Source: Halonotius sp046719765
GTDB taxonomy: Archaea; Halobacteriota; Halobacteria; Halobacteriales; Haloferacaceae
Assembly (NCBI RefSeq): GCF_046719765.1
Contig: NZ_JABEBY010000016.1
Coordinates: 16,121 to 80,120 of the forward strand
Direction of reading: 5' to 3'
DNA: 64,000 nucleotides
The position numbers and the translations under genes were made by a program. Positions 19,001-27,041 of this stretch are shown here, piece by piece; the stretch's first letter is position 1, and the number at the start of each line of letters is the position of its first letter. The notes under the pieces were generated by a model. The model saw nothing but the letters and a program-made list of their open reading frames with translations, was not told the DNA's origin and ran no database searches.

Positions 19001-19885
19001 ACGCTACTGGACGCGTCGATCTGGGAGACGGTGAGTGAGCGGTCAGCCGAGGCGTTCGATACCTACTGGAACTCCTTTGCGGTGAACGAAACTCGCACCG
19101 AAGAGACCAAACATATCCGTGCCGATGGTTCCACTGTCGTCGTTGAGAGTACCACCACGGCCGTCGAGATTGATGGCAGCAGACACCACCTCATGCTCGT
19201 CCAAGAGATCACCGGACAACGTGAACGCCGCCAACAGTCTCAAGTGTTGCACCGGGTGTTGCGGCATAACCTCCGGAACGACCTGACCGTCGTTCTCGGC
19301 CGAACCAATATTCTGCTTGAGGAACTCACCGGACAGGCTGCCACCCACGCCGAAATCATCGAAAAAAACGCGAGTAAGCTGCTGGGAACGGTTGAGGCTG
19401 CCAGTGATGCCCGAGAGGTGATCAACCAAGACATCGTCCGCAAGCCCGTAGACGCAGTCTCGATGCTACAGGGGGAACTCGACGCTGTCGAGAACTCGTT
19501 CGATGGGGAGATTACGATCGACTTGCCAGACGAGCGATTCGTCCTTGCCGATACGCCACTGCGACGCGGATTCTATCATCTGCTCACGAACGCCGTCGAA
19601 CACAACGATGCAACTAATCCACAGCTGTCGGTTCGTATCACGGACGCTGACGACCGGGTAGGCTGGGTTGCTATCGAGATAGAAGACAACGGACCGGGCA
19701 TCCCACCAGAGGAACTTGATGTGCTCACAGCGGGCGAAGAAACGGATCTCAACCACGGCAGCGGGGTCGGGCTCTGGGTTGTCAACTGGGTGGTAACGCG
19801 ATACGGTGGTGAATTGTCATTCGAAACACCGCCAGAGGGCGGGAGTCTCGTTCGTATCATGCTTCCAGCAGCAGAGAAACCATGA
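16040..19885 (+). CDS. Multi-domain LOV/PAS/GAF sensor histidine kinase (1281 aa)
   Basis: Domains by eye: degenerate receiver-like domain (1-130), PAS (135-250), GAF (260-400), PAS (415-530), LOV (540-660), GAF (665-810), two more PAS (815-1055), H-box VLRHNLRND with His1076, and an ATPase domain with DNGPGIP and GSGVGLW. The LOV domain carries GQNCRFLQG (Cys594, the flavin-adduct cysteine), NYRQDGSTFWN and a Gln in LGSQSDITE, so blue-light sensing is likely. No membrane segment is seen, so it is probably cytoplasmic. The gene overlaps the HalX regulator in ATGA, so that is the likely phosphotransfer partner. The GAF resembles that of the kinase at 27042. Confidence 0.9.
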   Translation: MQVGARHQSVWDSSPQLFVIGGSTAGQEALTTQFEQSRYDVACVEADRVADQMQSSLPAGIVFLEQRPNSDVIDHLPSETTDIPRIVVGPSIDSPELYDAGVTDIIPFGIESQTAAIAEQIERVLDRAHNCIFTQDLLNQTNHGIVVHHPETGEIITCNDQFYRMLGYDPATTTLSLSDLVGHNEEFTEERAVEMVHRAASGVSQTFAWPDPTNDGNELWVEVKIQAAQLYGSKYVVSSVRDISGRKAKQQQLEANQAALERLQKITADPSADLTAQVKDLLQFGADLLGTEIGFLSRINEKTNHFEIAEAVGDHPLIQSGSAADLSETYCRRTIRPDTGSPLVYDDAANEGMADDPAYEKFDLGCYMGAKVTVDDELYGTICFADSEPRTEPFSDMEQTILDYMSQWLQQELERREYLEEVEAARERNDRLLERIDDAFFAVDENWHVQYVNDGGGDVLRQAMETDYGDDELIGKHLWDGIPDAVETTFYEEYHRALSEQVSVTFEERYDPLDVWFEVRAYPDEQGLSIFFTDITERKQREQERYILERAMKEASLPLTLSDPGRADNPLVFVNDAFEETTGYEADEILGQNCRFLQGPETDPETVAALREHIEAEKSYTTEIKNYRQDGSTFWNQLDITPIYDEDGTLLRYLGSQSDITEAYRNREIRRQLLSTTQELMNANTGAEIADIVADAAVDILDHELTVVYRADEFSPETLTPTSWSDRIEAVFDGPLPPTDGGALLEAYDTGEPIIIDDVSAYYGHSAAAFDPVESLLFIPLGEYGVLGVGGYDPHVFDEVDIERAQLLTVNATSAFSRMDRRQELEQYETLFETVQEKRYAVNSEGYIELVSEPLATAVGKTPAKLEGEHISTILTEDTERERRDVELHIRETAQRSVSSYEGHLRSTTGANIPVEIDVSLLPYDEGFRGAVGAVRDISERRQREAELRVFQKAITEAGIGLTMYDETGRFEYLNDHYAQVVGRTRETLLDASIWETVSERSAEAFDTYWNSFAVNETRTEETKHIRADGSTVVVESTTTAVEIDGSRHHLMLVQEITGQRERRQQSQVLHRVLRHNLRNDLTVVLGRTNILLEELTGQAATHAEIIEKNASKLLGTVEAASDAREVINQDIVRKPVDAVSMLQGELDAVENSFDGEITIDLPDERFVLADTPLRRGFYHLLTNAVEHNDATNPQLSVRITDADDRVGWVAIEIEDNGPGIPPEELDVLTAGEETDLNHGSGVGLWVVNWVVTRYGGELSFETPPEGGSLVRIMLPAAEKP

Positions 19886-20427
19886 GTGAGTCCACTGATA
19901 AGCCGGTGGTGCTTGTCATCGATGATGAGATCGATGTCGTTCAAATAATCGAGTTGTGGCTGACCGATTCCTACGAGGTTCGGACGGCTACGTCCGGCGA
20001 TGACGGACTGGATGCGTTGGACAACACTGTCGATGTGGTGTTGCTTGATCGTCGCATGCCCGGCATCTCCGGCGATGACGTTCTAACGGCAATAAGAGAC
20101 TGCGAAACGGAGCATCAGGTCGGGCTCGTTACAGCCACCAATCCCGATTTTGATATCCTTGATCTCGATTTCGATACCTTCGTCATGAAGCCGCTCGATG
20201 AAACCACCGTTATAGCCACGGTCGAGCGGTTACTGGCTCGGAGAGCGTATGATACACCTGTTCAGGATCGCTATACAACCGCTGAGACACTCGCTCTATT
20301 AGAACAAACAAAGACAGAGGCTGAATTAGCCACGAGTAAGGCGTATCGAGAGCTCCGCGAACGACTCGAAACGCTCGATGAAACGGAACTGACCGAGGCA
20401 GACGAACTAGCTCGTGAGGATCTATAG
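19882..20427 (+). CDS. Response regulator with HalX domain
   Basis: 181 aa. The receiver domain occupies residues 1-120: acidic pocket VIDDE, phosphoacceptor Asp in VVLLDRRMPGISG, Lys in FVMKPLD. A C-terminal helical HalX domain (TAETLALLEQTKTEAEL) follows, a haloarchaeal output domain without a known DNA-binding motif. It is translationally coupled to the LOV kinase and presumably takes phosphate from it. Confidence 0.9.
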   Translation: MSESTDKPVVLVIDDEIDVVQIIELWLTDSYEVRTATSGDDGLDALDNTVDVVLLDRRMPGISGDDVLTAIRDCETEHQVGLVTATNPDFDILDLDFDTFVMKPLDETTVIATVERLLARRAYDTPVQDRYTTAETLALLEQTKTEAELATSKAYRELRERLETLDETELTEADELAREDL

Positions 20428-20570
20428 GGGCCCATTGCTCCTTCAGACCAACTTCCTACACAATCCTATTAATAAAATAATCAATTTGCAGGCTTCGTTG
20501 TGTAACTCTCGTTTGTAACCCAACTATCCCAATCTTATAGTTGGGCCCTGATACTCTCTGTGTTAGACTA

Positions 20571-22259
20571 ATGCTGGGACAAGTTGGAACGGCGATCATC
20601 GTTGCCTCCTTTGCGGCTTGTTTCGGCGCGCTATATTTGTTGCAGTACCTGTATCAGCAACGGGACAAATCAGGCGCGGACTGGTTCATGGGGAATATCA
20701 CATCGGTTGCCGTGTTCTGTCTCGCCTACGGCGGTGGGTTGCTCGTCTTCGAGCCAACGCTCCGAGTCGTCCTCGAAGCGATCACCATCATCTGTGTGGG
20801 GTTCATGGGGCCGTTCTTTCTCGCCTTCGGTCTCGATTATACCGGTCGCGGCGGCCTCATCCGCACGCCGCTATTTGGGATTGTTGGTGGCGTTCCACTC
20901 GTGACGGCCGGACTCGCTGCGACAAATCCGCTCCATCACCTCGTCTGGACAGGCTTCCAGTTCGAGCCAGTCTTCGGGCTGGCAACGGTCACCTACACGA
21001 TTCAACCATGGGGCGTCTTCGCCATGCTGTTTTCGATTGGCACGGCGGCTGTCGGTTCGCTGCTGTTGATTGGAGCGATACTGAGCTATGGGCCGCTGTA
21101 TCGACGCGAGGCCACAGCGGTCATCCTGAGTACCGCACCGCCCTCGGTCGGGGTTCTCATCTGGTTGTTTGCTCTCGGGCCACTCCCACAGCTGCATCTC
21201 ACGGCTCCACTGATGGTGATTCACGTTGCCCTCGATGCCTACGCGTTCGTCGGGACGCACATGTTCGAGACGAACCCGGCGACACAACGAATGGCCGAAC
21301 GGACGGGCCTGGACTCCCTGTCCGATCCGGTCTTCATCCTCGATGTCGAACAGCAGATCGTCCGCGTCAACGACCGCGCGGCGGACGTGTTTCCGAGTAC
21401 GACCGCAAACAGGCTCCCGCTTGCACTCGATTCAGTCCTTGGCGTCGGATTAGAGACGCTTCGTGATACCGGAGAACTCACCGTTGGATCAGACCAGGGT
21501 GGAACATTTGCCGTGTCGTATACGGAACTAACTGATCCAAGCGACGCTCCCGTTGGGAGTATGCTCGTGTTGTATGATGTGACTGCAGATCGGCAACGTG
21601 AACAGCAATTGGCAGTCCTGAACCGTGTGATGCGACACAATCTCCGGAACGAAACGACGGTTATCAGTGGTTTCGCGGAACACCTTGCAGCCGAAGTTGA
21701 CGATCCCACGCTTGCGGCCTATGCGAAGAATATCGAAGGTGCGAGTGATCGGCTACTTTCGATTGGCGACAACGTCCAGAGGTTTGAGAGCGTTCAAGAC
21801 CGGGATCGACAACCGACGAGTTTTGCCGTTGCTGCAGCCGTGGAGGACGTGACGGAAACCTGCACCGAAACCCATGACAACGCGCAGATTACATCGTCAG
21901 TCACGCCACCGGAGATGGAGTTACACACAGATCCAGTGTTACTCTCGGTTGTCCTTACCGAACTTGTCGAGAACGCGATTGCTCATGCAAACGCAGATGA
22001 GCCAACAGCGGAGATTCGCGTCTCAAAACCACCAGAGTCCGACGGCGATGCTGTTTTCGAGATCCGTGATAGTAATGACCCAATCCCGGAGCAAGAGACC
22101 AAGACACTGCTTGCAGGCGATGAAACGCCGCTGCAACACGGGCAAGGGATTGGGTTGTGGATCGTCTACTGGTGTCTCCAGAAGCTTCGTGGGCGGATCG
22201 AGTTTGAATACGACGATGGCAACAGTGTGTCAGTAACGCTTCCAAACATTCCCGAGTGA
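20571..22259 (+). CDS. Histidine kinase with N-terminal seven-helix membrane domain
   Basis: 562 aa from the ATG at 20571. Residues 1-230 contain about seven hydrophobic segments of the N-terminal 7TM histidine-kinase type. A PAS domain (LDSLSDPVFILDVEQQIVRV), the H-box VMRHNLRNET with His356, and an ATPase domain ending in GQGIGLWIVYW follow. It probably senses a signal in or near the membrane. TTATAG near 20534-20540 could be its TATA box. It is downstream of the HalX gene by 143 bases and may belong to the same regulon, but an own promoter seems likely. Confidence 0.85.
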   Translation: MLGQVGTAIIVASFAACFGALYLLQYLYQQRDKSGADWFMGNITSVAVFCLAYGGGLLVFEPTLRVVLEAITIICVGFMGPFFLAFGLDYTGRGGLIRTPLFGIVGGVPLVTAGLAATNPLHHLVWTGFQFEPVFGLATVTYTIQPWGVFAMLFSIGTAAVGSLLLIGAILSYGPLYRREATAVILSTAPPSVGVLIWLFALGPLPQLHLTAPLMVIHVALDAYAFVGTHMFETNPATQRMAERTGLDSLSDPVFILDVEQQIVRVNDRAADVFPSTTANRLPLALDSVLGVGLETLRDTGELTVGSDQGGTFAVSYTELTDPSDAPVGSMLVLYDVTADRQREQQLAVLNRVMRHNLRNETTVISGFAEHLAAEVDDPTLAAYAKNIEGASDRLLSIGDNVQRFESVQDRDRQPTSFAVAAAVEDVTETCTETHDNAQITSSVTPPEMELHTDPVLLSVVLTELVENAIAHANADEPTAEIRVSKPPESDGDAVFEIRDSNDPIPEQETKTLLAGDETPLQHGQGIGLWIVYWCLQKLRGRIEFEYDDGNSVSVTLPNIPE

Positions 22260-22392
22260 GAGTGTATTCCGGGTGCAGATTTGTCTCTCCGTCAGACTAG
22301 CAGACTGTCTGTACTGCACATGCGGTCTGATCATCGCGTCATGGCGGGCGTTTTGATATTGTTGAGTGTGACCAGCAGGATGATCTCTCATA

Positions 22393-22467
22393 CGGTTTGC
22401 TGTAGGAAGTTACCGTTCGACCGCCGCCCGGTGGGTGGTCGAGGCGGTAACCGTCTACAGTAAACAG
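22393..22467. repeat. 75-bp imperfect palindrome, MITE-like
   Basis: The outer arms CGGTTTGCTGTAG (22393-22405) and CTACAGTAAACAG (22455-22467) are inverted with two mismatches. Inside, GTTACC pairs with GGTAAC and CGACC with GGTCG around a GC loop. It lies in a non-coding 353-base gap between convergent kinase genes and could fold as a cruciform, terminate both transcripts or be a small mobile repeat. Confidence 0.6.
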
Positions 22468-22612
22468 TATCAGGAGTGGCGATACCAGCCCCGCGAACAC
22501 AATCTGTCCGGCACGCATGCTGACCATGCGCGTTGTATCTTGACTGCACCCCTGATAGAAACTCCAAGAGTGCTGTTCCACTACTTCGGGACACGCCTCA
22601 CGAATACCTTCT

Positions 22613-23665
22613 TCACGCCTCACGCCGAACACCGGTAAACTCGAAGCGCGCGCCGCCACGCTCGCTGTCGGTGATGGCGACATCCCAGCCGTGGGCGGTC
22701 GCGATCTCTTCGACGATATTGAGCCCGAACCCGGTGCCGTCAGGATTGGTCGTGTAGCCGGCTTCGAAGATCTCCTCGCGGTTGTCAGGATCGATTCCCG
22801 GGCCGTCGTCGGCGACATAGAACCCATCCGAAAGCGCGCCGATGGTGATCGCCACGTCGTCGCCGACGTGTTCGATGCTGTTGCGCAACAGATTTTCCAA
22901 GAGCTGCTGGAGGCGGCCTTCATCGGCATGGACAACCAACCCATCGTCAACCGATAACTCCGCGCCGGCGGTTTCGACGTTTGCCCAGCAGTTGGTAGCC
23001 AGAACCTCAAGGTCGACCGGTTCAGTCTCTTCGACGGCCTGACCCTCCCGAGCAAGCGTAAGCACGTCGTCGATGATCGCCTCCATCCGATCGAGGTTCT
23101 TGGCGACGATCGGTGCGTGTTCCTCGTCGTCGATCAGCTCGACCCGGCCCTGGGCGACGCCGAGAGGGTTCCGCAGGTCGTGGCTGACGACGTGTGCAAA
23201 CCGTTCGAGGCGTTCGTTCTGCCTGCGGAGCTTCTGCTCTTGGCGGTGGCGTTCCAGCGCATACCGGATCGTCCGATGGAGCACATCCCCGTCGACATCG
23301 TCCTTAACGAGATAGTCTTGGGCTCCACGTTCGATCGCTTCCACGGCGGTCGCGTCATCCTTCAATCCGGTGAGTACGATCACCGGCAACGGCGACAGCG
23401 TGTCGGCGTCGTCGACGGCTTCGAGATACCGCTCTAAGGTATCCAGCCCCGTACTTCCTGGAAGCCCTAAATCGAGCAAGACCAGCTCAAAGTCAGCGGA
23501 TGTGAGTGTCTCGATCCCGGCGTCGAGTGATTCGACATGTGTCACCGTCGCCGGTGGGAAGGTGTCACCGCCATCAGTGGTCAGGTGGTGTTCGAACAGC
23601 GTCGCATCCCCCGGGTTGTCCTCGATGAGGAGAATCCGAAGTGTATCGCTGACGCCGATCGACAT
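22613..23665 (-). CDS. Receiver-histidine kinase (response regulator fused to kinase)
   Basis: 350 aa. An N-terminal receiver (LIEDNPGDATLFEHHL, Asp in LVLLDLGLPGSTG, Lys in YLVKDDVD) is followed by a coiled linker, the H-box HVVSHDLRNPLGV and an ATPase domain (ENLLRNSIEH, DDGPGIDPDN, GTGFGLNIV). No PAS domain or membrane segment is present, so input comes through phosphorylation of the receiver. One base separates it from the stand-alone receiver gene upstream, forming a two-gene operon. Confidence 0.88.
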   Translation of the reverse strand: MSIGVSDTLRILLIEDNPGDATLFEHHLTTDGGDTFPPATVTHVESLDAGIETLTSADFELVLLDLGLPGSTGLDTLERYLEAVDDADTLSPLPVIVLTGLKDDATAVEAIERGAQDYLVKDDVDGDVLHRTIRYALERHRQEQKLRRQNERLERFAHVVSHDLRNPLGVAQGRVELIDDEEHAPIVAKNLDRMEAIIDDVLTLAREGQAVEETEPVDLEVLATNCWANVETAGAELSVDDGLVVHADEGRLQQLLENLLRNSIEHVGDDVAITIGALSDGFYVADDGPGIDPDNREEIFEAGYTTNPDGTGFGLNIVEEIATAHGWDVAITDSERGGARFEFTGVRREA

Positions 23666-23666
23666 C

Positions 23667-24137
23667 TTATTTCTCCGGGAACTTCACGACCTGGAACCAG
23701 AAGTTCTCAAGCCGGTTGACGATCTCGACAAAGCCGTCGAAATCGACGGGTTTGGTCAGATACGCGTTGGCATTGAGCTCGTAGGATCTGACGATATCCT
23801 CCTCGGATTCCGAGCTTGTCAGCACGACAACTGGAATCCGCCGCAGCTCGTCGTCAGCGCGGAGCTCTTCGAGCACCTCCTGGCCGTCCTTCCGGGGCAT
23901 ATTGAGATCCAACAGAATCAGATCCGGTCGGGGGGCATCCTCGTACTCGCCGTCTTGACGCAGAAATTCCAACGCGTCGACGCCGTCTGTCGTCACATGC
24001 AGGTTGTTGGCGAGCTTCCCCTGTTCGAGTGCCTTGCGTGTCAACACGACATCTCCGGGGTTATCCTCGGCCAACAGAATCTCGACTGGTTTATCAATAT
24101 TCACGCCATACCACCCTGGGTGCGCGTCGCTCGACAT
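23667..24137 (-). CDS. Stand-alone receiver (Rcp1/CheY-like response regulator)
   Basis: 156 aa from MSSDAHPG; starts at 24155 or a GTG at 24104 are also possible. It has the acidic pocket LLAEDNPGDVVLTRKAL, phosphoacceptor Asp in LILLDLNMPRKDG, Thr/Ser in VVVLTSSESEED and Lys in AYLTKPVDF, the phytochrome-type Rcp1 pattern. It has no output domain, so it acts by protein contact. It precedes the receiver-kinase with a 1-base gap, suggesting phosphorelay. It is divergent from the stressosome operon. Confidence 0.88.
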   Translation of the reverse strand: MSSDAHPGWYGVNIDKPVEILLAEDNPGDVVLTRKALEQGKLANNLHVTTDGVDALEFLRQDGEYEDAPRPDLILLDLNMPRKDGQEVLEELRADDELRRIPVVVLTSSESEEDIVRSYELNANAYLTKPVDFDGFVEIVNRLENFWFQVVKFPEK

Positions 24138-24278
24138 GTCCGTTGCATTGTGCATGCTACGCGACCGACTGGTTTAGAAGTATGTGTTGGGCCGCCGCGG
24201 CCTGCAACATTATCGACGGCGACCACAACTGACAGGCAGAGCCCCAACCACTAATGGTACTGCTGCTAATATGACCGT

Positions 24279-25046
24279 ATGGACGACGACCTCATTGCGA
24301 CGGGCCTCGACGAGCTGGAAGATATCTTCTATATTTTCACCCCGGAGGGCGATTTTGTGGAGTGGAACGAACAGCTGCCAGCGGTCTCAGGGTATGCCGG
24401 CGAGGAGCTGGACTCGATGGAGCCAACCGAGCTGTTTTCCGGCGGGGATCAGGACGCCATCGAGGACGCTGTCGACACCGTCATTGATCGCAGGATCCGG
24501 ACGGCTGTGCAGGCGAATCTCGAAACGAAGGGCGGCCACGAGATCGCCTACGAGCTGTCGATGTCGCCGCTGGAACCCGACGATGAGTTGGAGGCTATCG
24601 TCGGTATCGGGCGGGATATCACCGACCGGCTGGAGCAGGAACGCCGGCTGCAGGATATGGCCCAAGAGATCCAGGAACTCTCCATGCCGGTCGTCGAGAT
24701 CTGGGATGGGGTGATCCTCACGACGGTCGTCGGTTCGCTGGATACCCAAAAAGCCGAGCTGCTGACCGAGGATCTGCTTGATCAGATCGTCTCGACGGAG
24801 GCCGCCATCGCGTTGATCGACATCACCGAGGTCGCCGCCCTCGATACCGCGACCGCCCAACACCTTATTGATACGATCAACGCTGTCAATCTCCTCGGCG
24901 CGAACGTCGTGATCACGGGGATCAGCCCGGAGATCGCCCAGACGCTCGTCCAACTCGGCGTCCGGCTCGACGATGTCGAAACCCAGTCGTCGCTGATGGA
25001 AGGCCTCCGGGTCGCCCTCGCCTGGCAGGGGGTCGAGTTCGAATGA
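24279..25046 (+). CDS. rsbR: RsbR-type stressosome scaffold (PAS-STAS)
   Basis: 255 aa. The N-terminal PAS domain (residues 10-115: DIFYIFTPEGDFVEWNEQL) serves as sensor, replacing the globin-like turret of Bacillus RsbR. The C-terminal STAS domain (from about 130) has all RsbR hallmarks: IQELSMPVVEIWDGVILT, VVGSLDTQKA, DITEVAALDTATAQHLI and GISPEIAQTLVQLGV. T183 (DITE) and T213 (VITG) are candidate kinase targets. It overlaps rsbS in ATGA. Together with RsbS it would form the large stressosome particle that holds RsbT. Confidence 0.9.
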   Translation: MDDDLIATGLDELEDIFYIFTPEGDFVEWNEQLPAVSGYAGEELDSMEPTELFSGGDQDAIEDAVDTVIDRRIRTAVQANLETKGGHEIAYELSMSPLEPDDELEAIVGIGRDITDRLEQERRLQDMAQEIQELSMPVVEIWDGVILTTVVGSLDTQKAELLTEDLLDQIVSTEAAIALIDITEVAALDTATAQHLIDTINAVNLLGANVVITGISPEIAQTLVQLGVRLDDVETQSSLMEGLRVALAWQGVEFE

Positions 25047-25489
25047 CCGCGACCGACAGTGCCGCCGTAACCGAGGTCTTCGATGTGTTGATAGCGACGT
25101 TCCCCGGTCGCCCAACCGATCAGGCCGTCGATGAGCTCCAACAGGATGTGTTGGATCGGATGGAGACGGCCGACCCCCGTGGTGTCGTCCTCGACATCTC
25201 GGCTGTGACAACGCTGGATTCGTTTTTCGCTCGGGTGATCTCCGAGACCGCCAGCATGGTCGAACTGATGGGCGGTGCGGCCATCGTCGTCGGCATGCGC
25301 CCGAGTGTGGCGATCACCGCGGCCGAACTCGGCTTCGGGCTGGAGTCTGTCGAGACCGCTCGCAGCACCGACCACGCGCTGTCGATGCTGGGCATCAGCG
25401 TCGAGGCGACCGACGACAACACGAGTGAGCCAGACGACGGCGTTACCGACCGATTCAGCTCCGCGTCGTCGCCCGGAGGCAGGCAATGA
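25043..25489 (+). CDS. rsbS: RsbS-type STAS antagonist protein
   Basis: 148 aa. A single STAS domain with the RsbS pattern VVLDISAVTTLDSFFARVI. Ser53 in DIS lies where the RsbT-phosphorylated serine of RsbS is expected. MVELMGGAAIVVGMRP and ITAAELGFGLESVETA complete the fold. The C-terminal 40 residues form an acidic, probably disordered tail longer than in bacterial RsbS. It overlaps both neighbours by four bases. Confidence 0.9.
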   Translation: MTATDSAAVTEVFDVLIATFPGRPTDQAVDELQQDVLDRMETADPRGVVLDISAVTTLDSFFARVISETASMVELMGGAAIVVGMRPSVAITAAELGFGLESVETARSTDHALSMLGISVEATDDNTSEPDDGVTDRFSSASSPGGRQ

Positions 25490-25929
25490 GTGAGCGGGCG
25501 GATGCCGCCGCTATCGACGCCGAAGCGACGGTGCTCCGCTCGGGAACGATCCGCGTGCGGTCGGAAGACGATATTCTGCGGGCCAGACAGGAGGCCAGGG
25601 GGATTGCCGAGGAGATCGGGTTTTCGACAACCGATGTGACCCGGATCGTCACCGGCGTCTCAGAACTCACGCGCAACATGCATCTCTACGCCGAGGACGG
25701 CATCATGGAGTGGCGTGAGATCGAGGCTGACCGGGACAGCGGGCTCGAACTCGTTTTTGACGATGACGGCCCCGGGATTGACGACATCGAGGGGGTACTG
25801 CGAGCCGAACACTCGACGTCAGGCGGGATGGGACGCGGCATTCAGGGCACACAAAAGCTCATGGATGCCTTCGAGATCGTCTCAAACCCTGATGACGGGA
25901 CGACGATCACGGTTCGGAAGTGGCGATAA
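25486..25929 (+). CDS. rsbT: RsbT-type serine kinase / switch protein
   Basis: 147 aa GHKL ATPase. N-box: VTGVSELTRNMHLYA; G1-box: DDDGPGIDDIEGVL; G2-like segment: STSGGMGRGIQGTQKLMD. This is the RsbT pattern. In bacteria RsbT phosphorylates RsbS and RsbR, leaves the stressosome and activates a partner such as RsbU. No RsbU and no sigma factor can be expected in an archaeon, so the output here is unknown. It shares TAATG with the next gene. Confidence 0.9.
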   Translation: MSERADAAAIDAEATVLRSGTIRVRSEDDILRARQEARGIAEEIGFSTTDVTRIVTGVSELTRNMHLYAEDGIMEWREIEADRDSGLELVFDDDGPGIDDIEGVLRAEHSTSGGMGRGIQGTQKLMDAFEIVSNPDDGTTITVRKWR

Positions 25930-26969
25930 TGTCCGAGCCGACACGCGAACAGACGGAGCGATACGATATCCAGCAGGACGGCGACGATATTATCGTCAAA
26001 CAGGCCGCCGAATCGATGGCTGCGGATCTCGGGTTCGAGGAGTCGGCGACCGCCGAGATCGGCATCGTCGCCGTCGAACTTGCCTCGAATGTTCTTAAAC
26101 ACGCCGACAGCGGTGAGATCGCACTCAGCCATCTCACCGACGGCGACCGTAAGGGGGTTCGGATCGAGTCTTTCGATGTCGGCCCCGGGATCGCCAACGT
26201 GGATGCGGCCTTCGAGGATGGCGCGTCAACAGCCGGGAGTCTGGGCGGCGGCTTAGGGGCTGTCAACCGACTCATGCACCGGCTGACCGTCACGGCCCCC
26301 GGCGAGCCGGATTTCGGAACCAAGGTCGTCGCCGATCGGTGGAAGCGAAAGCCAGCGTCGGCGACGAGCCCCTGTCCGCTTTCGTTTGGTGCCGCGTCAC
26401 GGCCCGCAGCCAACGAGACCGTCAACGGTGACAGCTTCGTCATCAAACGGTGGGACGAGCAGGCCCTCGTCGGGGTGATTGATGGACTCGGCCACGGGGC
26501 CGACGCCCACGAGGCTTCCATGGCAGCGACGGAGTACGTCGAAACTCATTACGACAGCCGGATGGAAGCGATATTTGACGGCACCGAACGCGCCTGTCGC
26601 GGCACCCGTGGCGTCGTCATGGCACTGGCTCGCTTTGACTGGGACGCCGAGAGTGTGACGTTTGCCACGGTTGGCAACATCAACTACAAACTCACCGACG
26701 ACACCGATCTCACCGTTGTCCCACGCCGTGGCGTCGTCGGGAGCAACGGCCCCGATCCGAAGGTTACACACAGCGAGTGGCGGCCGGGCGATCGGCTGGT
26801 GTTGTTTTCTGACGGCGTCGACTCCCACTGGGAGCTGCCACCGGCCCGATCGATGGCAGATGAGTCGGCGACGGTCACAGCCCGACGGCTGCTTGATCAG
26901 CACAGCAAACCCCACGATGACGCGACCGTGCTGGTGGTCAGCGGGCGGGTCGACGATCAATCTGACTGA
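25929..26969 (+). CDS. RsbT-like ATPase fused to RsbX-like PP2C phosphatase
   Basis: 346 aa from the ATG at 25929. Residues 1-135 are a GHKL domain (GIVAVELASNVLKHA, DVGPGIANVDAAF, SLGGGLGAVNRLMH). Residues 150-346 are a SpoIIE/RsbX-type phosphatase (NGDSFVIKRW, GVIDGLGHGADAHEAS, VGNINYKL, VLFSDGVDSHW, DDATVLVV). RsbX resets the stressosome by dephosphorylating RsbS and RsbR, so this one chain combines a second kinase-like domain and the phosphatase. The N-box N, the DGLGHG metal site and the final DD are present, so both parts could be active. Confidence 0.88.
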   Translation: MSEPTREQTERYDIQQDGDDIIVKQAAESMAADLGFEESATAEIGIVAVELASNVLKHADSGEIALSHLTDGDRKGVRIESFDVGPGIANVDAAFEDGASTAGSLGGGLGAVNRLMHRLTVTAPGEPDFGTKVVADRWKRKPASATSPCPLSFGAASRPAANETVNGDSFVIKRWDEQALVGVIDGLGHGADAHEASMAATEYVETHYDSRMEAIFDGTERACRGTRGVVMALARFDWDAESVTFATVGNINYKLTDDTDLTVVPRRGVVGSNGPDPKVTHSEWRPGDRLVLFSDGVDSHWELPPARSMADESATVTARRLLDQHSKPHDDATVLVVSGRVDDQSD

Positions 26970-27041
26970 TCTCACGCGCCAGCACCCCTGGCCGACCGCG
27001 GCCCCACAGTTTATCCTCGTGGTCGGCGTAACTCAGTGTCA

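Noticed and set aside
20618..21466. 282-aa plus-strand open frame
   Set aside because: It lies entirely inside the 7TM histidine kinase in another frame, with Arg/His-rich composition typical of a shadow in GC-rich haloarchaeal DNA.
24387..25486. Long minus-strand frames opposite rsbR and rsbS
   Set aside because: Antisense shadows: the plus-strand proteins have clear STAS motifs, the minus-strand ones only Arg/Asp/His runs.
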